In this document: one piece after another, positions 47,664 through 48,001 of the stretch
Layout of the letters: every line of letters begins with the position of its first letter
Numbering within the stretch: position 1 is the stretch's first letter
Source of the DNA: JABFRZ01 sp036376275
GTDB taxonomy: Bacteria; Planctomycetota; UBA1135; GCA-002686595
Reading direction: 5' to 3'
Length of the DNA: 48,001 nucleotides
Assembly: GCA_036376275.1 (NCBI GenBank)
Contig: DASVAP010000257.1
Span: forward strand, 1 to 48,001
Notes under the pieces: model-generated
What the model saw: the letters and a program-made list of their open reading frames with translations, nothing else
The model's database searches: none
Told to the model about the DNA's origin: nothing
Made by a program: the position numbers and the translations under genes

Positions 47664-48001
47664 GACGACTCGCCGCGCGTGCCGGGCCGGAAGATCTGCT
47701 CCACGGCCGAGACGTTCTCGGGCAGCGTGAACAGGATCACCTGGTCGCCGTCGCGGATCACGGTCTCGCCGCCGGGGATGACGACCTCGCCGTCGCGCAC
47801 CGTGGCGCCGACCACGGTCCCGCGCGGCAGGCCGAGGTTGCGCACCTTGCGCTCGGGCTTGCCGTCCTTGTAGTGCGCCTCGAGCTCGAGCACCTCGGCG
47901 CGTCCGTCGGCGATGACCGCGATCGAGGAGACCGAGCGCGAGCGCACGAAGCGCAGGATGTGGTTCGCGCACAGGATGCGCGGCGAGATGGCCCGGTCCA
48001 C
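47660..48001 (-). CDS. trkA: TrkA potassium uptake regulatory subunit, C-terminal part (cut by window edge)
   Basis: Only the last 113 residues are in the window. DRAISPRILCANHILRFVR is the signature near the end of the second RCK-N domain of TrkA. A TrkA-C domain with GLPRGTVVGATVRDGEVVIP and GDQVILFTLPENVSAVEQIF follows. The TGA overlaps the trkH GTG, so the two subunits are probably coupled. The gene's 5' part and the nucleotide-binding motif lie beyond 48001. Confidence 0.93.
   Translation of the reverse strand: MDRAISPRILCANHILRFVRSRSVSSIAVIADGRAEVLELEAHYKDGKPERKVRNLGLPRGTVVGATVRDGEVVIPGGETVIRDGDQVILFTLPENVSAVEQIFRPGTRGESS

Overview
The window is about 48 kb of very GC-rich bacterial chromosome. 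Several features suggest a planctomycete (Planctomycetota), probably from one of the high-GC lineages. These are an ECF sigma factor fused through a membrane helix to large carboxypeptidase-regulatory-like (CarboxypepD_reg) repeats, a CRTAC1-type FG-GAP/ASPIC protein, two DUF1570-like zinc peptidases, an NPCBM-domain protein, two tandem GroEL paralogues, and many TTG/GTG starts with weak Shine-Dalgarno sites. No rRNA or taxonomic marker was searched, so this placement is an inference.

Layout. 1-13027 holds a secreted PQQ-type sugar dehydrogenase with PKD domains, an RlmL-like RNA methyltransferase (-), an SLC13/RCK permease, an RlmD-like rRNA methyltransferase, a 784-aa CarboxypepD_reg lipoprotein and the sigma-factor fusion. 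13047-20532 holds a UvrD/PcrA helicase (-), two small overlapping lipoprotein genes (-), a small membrane-anchored protein, the CRTAC1 protein (-), and a VOC protein overlapping a Tat-exported questin-oxidase-like lipoprotein. 20589-26007 holds tRNA-Glu, an EboE-like protein with Trm112 (-), a secreted unknown, aminopeptidase P, a polytopic membrane protein and tRNA-Lys. 26143-29358 is the conserved operon rpsB-tsf-pyrH-frr (-). 29671-31855 holds a diguanylate cyclase with a degenerate receiver domain and an NPCBM protein (-). 32090-38325 is a chaperone operon groEL1-groEL2-dnaJ-grpE followed by an FmdB zinc ribbon and a HAD hydrolase; no groES or dnaK is present. 38540-45874 holds a 995-aa membrane-anchored CarboxypepD_reg protein (-) divergent from two DUF1570-like peptidases and a lipoprotein. 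46125-48001 is trkA-trkH (-), with trkA cut by the window edge.

Non-coding structure. Two 162-bp full-length imperfect palindromes (46-207 and 15131-15292) share a roughly 80% identical 54-55 bp core and form one repeat family. The second supplies part of the stop codon of a lipoprotein gene. A different purine/pyrimidine inverted repeat built from ACGCGGAG-like units fills two convergent intergenic gaps (38326-38540 and 45930-46126). Both tRNA genes have good sigma70-type promoters with 17-bp spacers. Six protein genes have a TANNNT hexamer 8-12 nt before the start codon and no Shine-Dalgarno site, which suggests leaderless mRNAs.

The best candidate for an unusual system is the sigma-factor/CarboxypepD_reg fusion and its CarboxypepD_reg lipoprotein neighbour: a transcription factor tethered in the membrane with its own extracytoplasmic sensor, next to a probable surface protein of related domain build. 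All functions below are read from sequence motifs and memory of families; no database search was run.
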